The position numbers and the translations under genes were made by a program. Positions 62,898 to 64,000 of a stretch of DNA of 64,000 nucleotides are shown here, piece after piece (position 1 is the first letter of the stretch; each line of letters begins with the position of its first letter). Source of the stretch: Undibacterium sp. (GTDB taxonomy: Bacteria; Pseudomonadota; Gammaproteobacteria; Burkholderiales; Burkholderiaceae_D); NCBI RefSeq assembly GCF_030651495.1, contig NZ_JAUSFI010000005.1, positions 1 through 64,000 on the forward strand, read 5' to 3'. The notes under the pieces are model-generated. The model was not told the DNA's origin, did not search any database, and saw only the letters and a program-made list of their open reading frames with translations.

Positions 62898-63629
62898 ATG
62901 CCTAAACAAGCAAAAATTGCTGCTTTTTTGTTTTGCCTTAGCTTATTCAGTGCGAGTTCCTATGCGCAAAATGACACTATTCATTTGACACGCATTGAAA
63001 AAAATCCTGACCAATTTGTCGCGGCACAATTATTAAGCGACATCTATCAACGAAGCGGCCTGCAGGCGAGTATAAGCGCAGTACCGCCACTTCGAGCAAA
63101 TCAGATGGTACAAGGAGGTCAATCTGATGGCGAAGTTGCACGAATTGAAGCATATGGAGAAAAAAATCAAAATCTTGTCATGGTTACCCCAGCCTATTTT
63201 TACTTAACAACAGTGGCGTATTCCAATCAACCTATTTCGATCAATTCGATAGAAGATTTGCGAAAATATAAAGTCGGAATTATTCGCGGAATAGTTCGTT
63301 CTGAAGATCTCACTAAGAACATGGTCAATGTCGAAAAAGTTGTAGATTTTAAATCTCTATTTTTGATGCTAGAAGCAGGTCGTTTTGATGTTGCACTGGA
63401 AACCGAACTGAGCGGAAGTTACATGATTAAAAAATTTTCTCTCCATCATATCAAGCGAGTCGGCACACTGGAGAAACATGAAGTTTTTAATTTTTTGACA
63501 CAGGAAAAAACTCTTCTTGCGCCAAAAATTTCCGCAACAATTAATGCTCTAAAAAAATCTGGGGAACTTGAGACGCTTAAGAAAAAATATGAGCAAGATT
63601 TTCTTCGAGGAAATATCGATCCAAGCTAA
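62898..63629 (+). CDS. Orphan periplasmic solute-binding protein (SBP_bac_3-like)
   Basis: The 243-residue protein has a signal peptide (to about ASSYAQ) and an amino-acid-binding-protein-like fold: PPLRANQMVQGGQSDGEVARIEAYGEKNQNLVMVTPAYFYLTTVAYSN, SIEDLRKYKVGIIRGIVRSED, MLEAGRFDVALETELSG. No permease or ATPase gene is adjacent, so it may be a stand-alone sensor or binding protein. Codon use is more A+T-rich than the sox genes. No good ribosome site precedes the ATG, leaving the start uncertain. Confidence 0.8.
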   Translation: MPKQAKIAAFLFCLSLFSASSYAQNDTIHLTRIEKNPDQFVAAQLLSDIYQRSGLQASISAVPPLRANQMVQGGQSDGEVARIEAYGEKNQNLVMVTPAYFYLTTVAYSNQPISINSIEDLRKYKVGIIRGIVRSEDLTKNMVNVEKVVDFKSLFLMLEAGRFDVALETELSGSYMIKKFSLHHIKRVGTLEKHEVFNFLTQEKTLLAPKISATINALKKSGELETLKKKYEQDFLRGNIDPS

Positions 63630-63700
63630 AGTCGATCTCGTCTGCATCATCCAATCAGAGCAAAATAAATATTAGCTTGAAAAGTGATTCTATCGGCCTG

Positions 63701-64000
63701 CTAACCAGCGACTATCGGATCGAGCTCACCTTTACCATATCGCTGCGCCATTTTTTCCAGCGAAATCACCTTGATCCTTTTTGCCTGGCCGGCTGAGCCG
63801 AACGCCTCAAAACGTAACTGGCATATATCTTTAGCGGCCACGGTTGCTTCCTTAAAAAACTTACGTGGATCTATTTCATTCGGATACAAGGCCATGCTGC
63901 GACGCATCGCTCCAGTCATTACCAGCCGGATATCAGTATCGATATTAACCTTGCGCACACCGTGCTTGATTCCTTCTAAAATCTCTTCGACCGGAACACC
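63701..64000 (-). CDS. fba: Class II fructose-1,6-bisphosphate aldolase, C-terminal part
   Basis: The frame runs in from the right edge and gives 99 residues ending GELDPIVAG. It shows [34 protein letters not shown], the NxDTD block that binds substrate in class II aldolases, followed by [21 protein letters not shown]. This Zn-dependent enzyme acts in glycolysis, gluconeogenesis or the Calvin cycle. The N-terminal two thirds lie outside the window. Confidence 0.92.
   Translation of the reverse strand, partial: GVPVEEILEGIKHGVRKVNIDTDIRLVMTGAMRRSMALYPNEIDPRKFFKEATVAAKDICQLRFEAFGSAGQAKRIKVISLEKMAQRYGKGELDPIVAG

Noticed and set aside
62677-62898. 73-codon minus-strand ORF upstream of the solute-binding protein gene
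   Set aside because: It has no ribosome site, no family resemblance and lies in AT-rich divergent promoter DNA.

Overview
The window reads as chromosomal DNA of a betaproteobacterium, most likely Burkholderiales/Oxalobacteraceae (Undibacterium/Herminiimonas/Collimonas type). This is inferred from the class I fumarase, a PhaF-type phasin, a QseB/QseC-type two-component pair and a complete SoxCD-containing sulfur oxidation locus. I could run no taxonomic search. I found no tRNA, rRNA, CRISPR array, phage or complete insertion sequence. One truncated ORF at the left edge could be a transposase start.

Layout. (1) 1-9.2 kb, housekeeping: acetyl-CoA synthetase, fumarase overlapping glutamate racemase, a secreted unknown protein, a nitroreductase, an LCMT-family methyltransferase and an aromatic/aspartate aminotransferase. 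(2) 9.2-16.5 kb: a gene-poor 1.1 kb stretch, then an extracytoplasmic redox cluster: TlpA-like thioredoxin, DUF4266 lipoprotein, DUF3570 protein, ApbE flavin transferase, a Thr-Pro-repeat lipoprotein ending in a cytochrome c domain, and DsbD. (3) 16.7-24.9 kb: a two-component system divergent from a four-gene HME-RND metal efflux operon (adaptor, pump, DUF3240, TolC-like). (4) 25-28.8 kb: PepSY-like protein, HD-GYP phosphodiesterase, and a secreted-repeat protein with an ECF sigma/anti-sigma pair. (5) 29.3-31.4 kb: a two-gene YeeE/YedE sulfur transporter and a CaiB/BaiF CoA-transferase.

(6) 31.8-43.9 kb looks like a neutral-lipid (wax ester/triacylglycerol) storage locus. It holds a wax ester synthase/DGAT, an alcohol-forming fatty acyl-CoA reductase closely resembling the Marinobacter enzyme, a long-chain acyl-CoA ligase, a phasin, a FFLEDLYG-motif protein, two alpha/beta hydrolases and an amphipathic repeat-like protein. 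(7) 44.2-45.5 kb: an FNR-box-preceded eRF1-like protein and a small acidic protein.

(8) 45.5-62.6 kb is a sulfur-oxidation island, mostly on the minus strand. From right to left it runs: ArsR regulator, (divergent DUF302 lipoprotein), soxC-D-Y-Z-A-X-B, an HbpS/GlcG-like protein, a SoxW-like thioredoxin, a FadL-type porin, a SoxH-like metallo-hydrolase, a DsrE-like protein, a c-type cytochrome, YeeE/YedE genes (one full-length and one split pair), a small secreted NPC-repeat peptide, an unknown protein and a periplasmic double rhodanese. The window closes with an orphan solute-binding protein and the 3' end of a class II fructose-bisphosphate aldolase gene.

Cross-cutting signals: a dispersed palindromic repeat (four full copies and one half copy, all intergenic), two PmrA/QseB-like boxes, a shared TTGC[AG]TATAT element in two sulfur promoters, and an ApbE-type flavinylation motif (D-x-x-S-G-A-S) in the DUF3570 protein.
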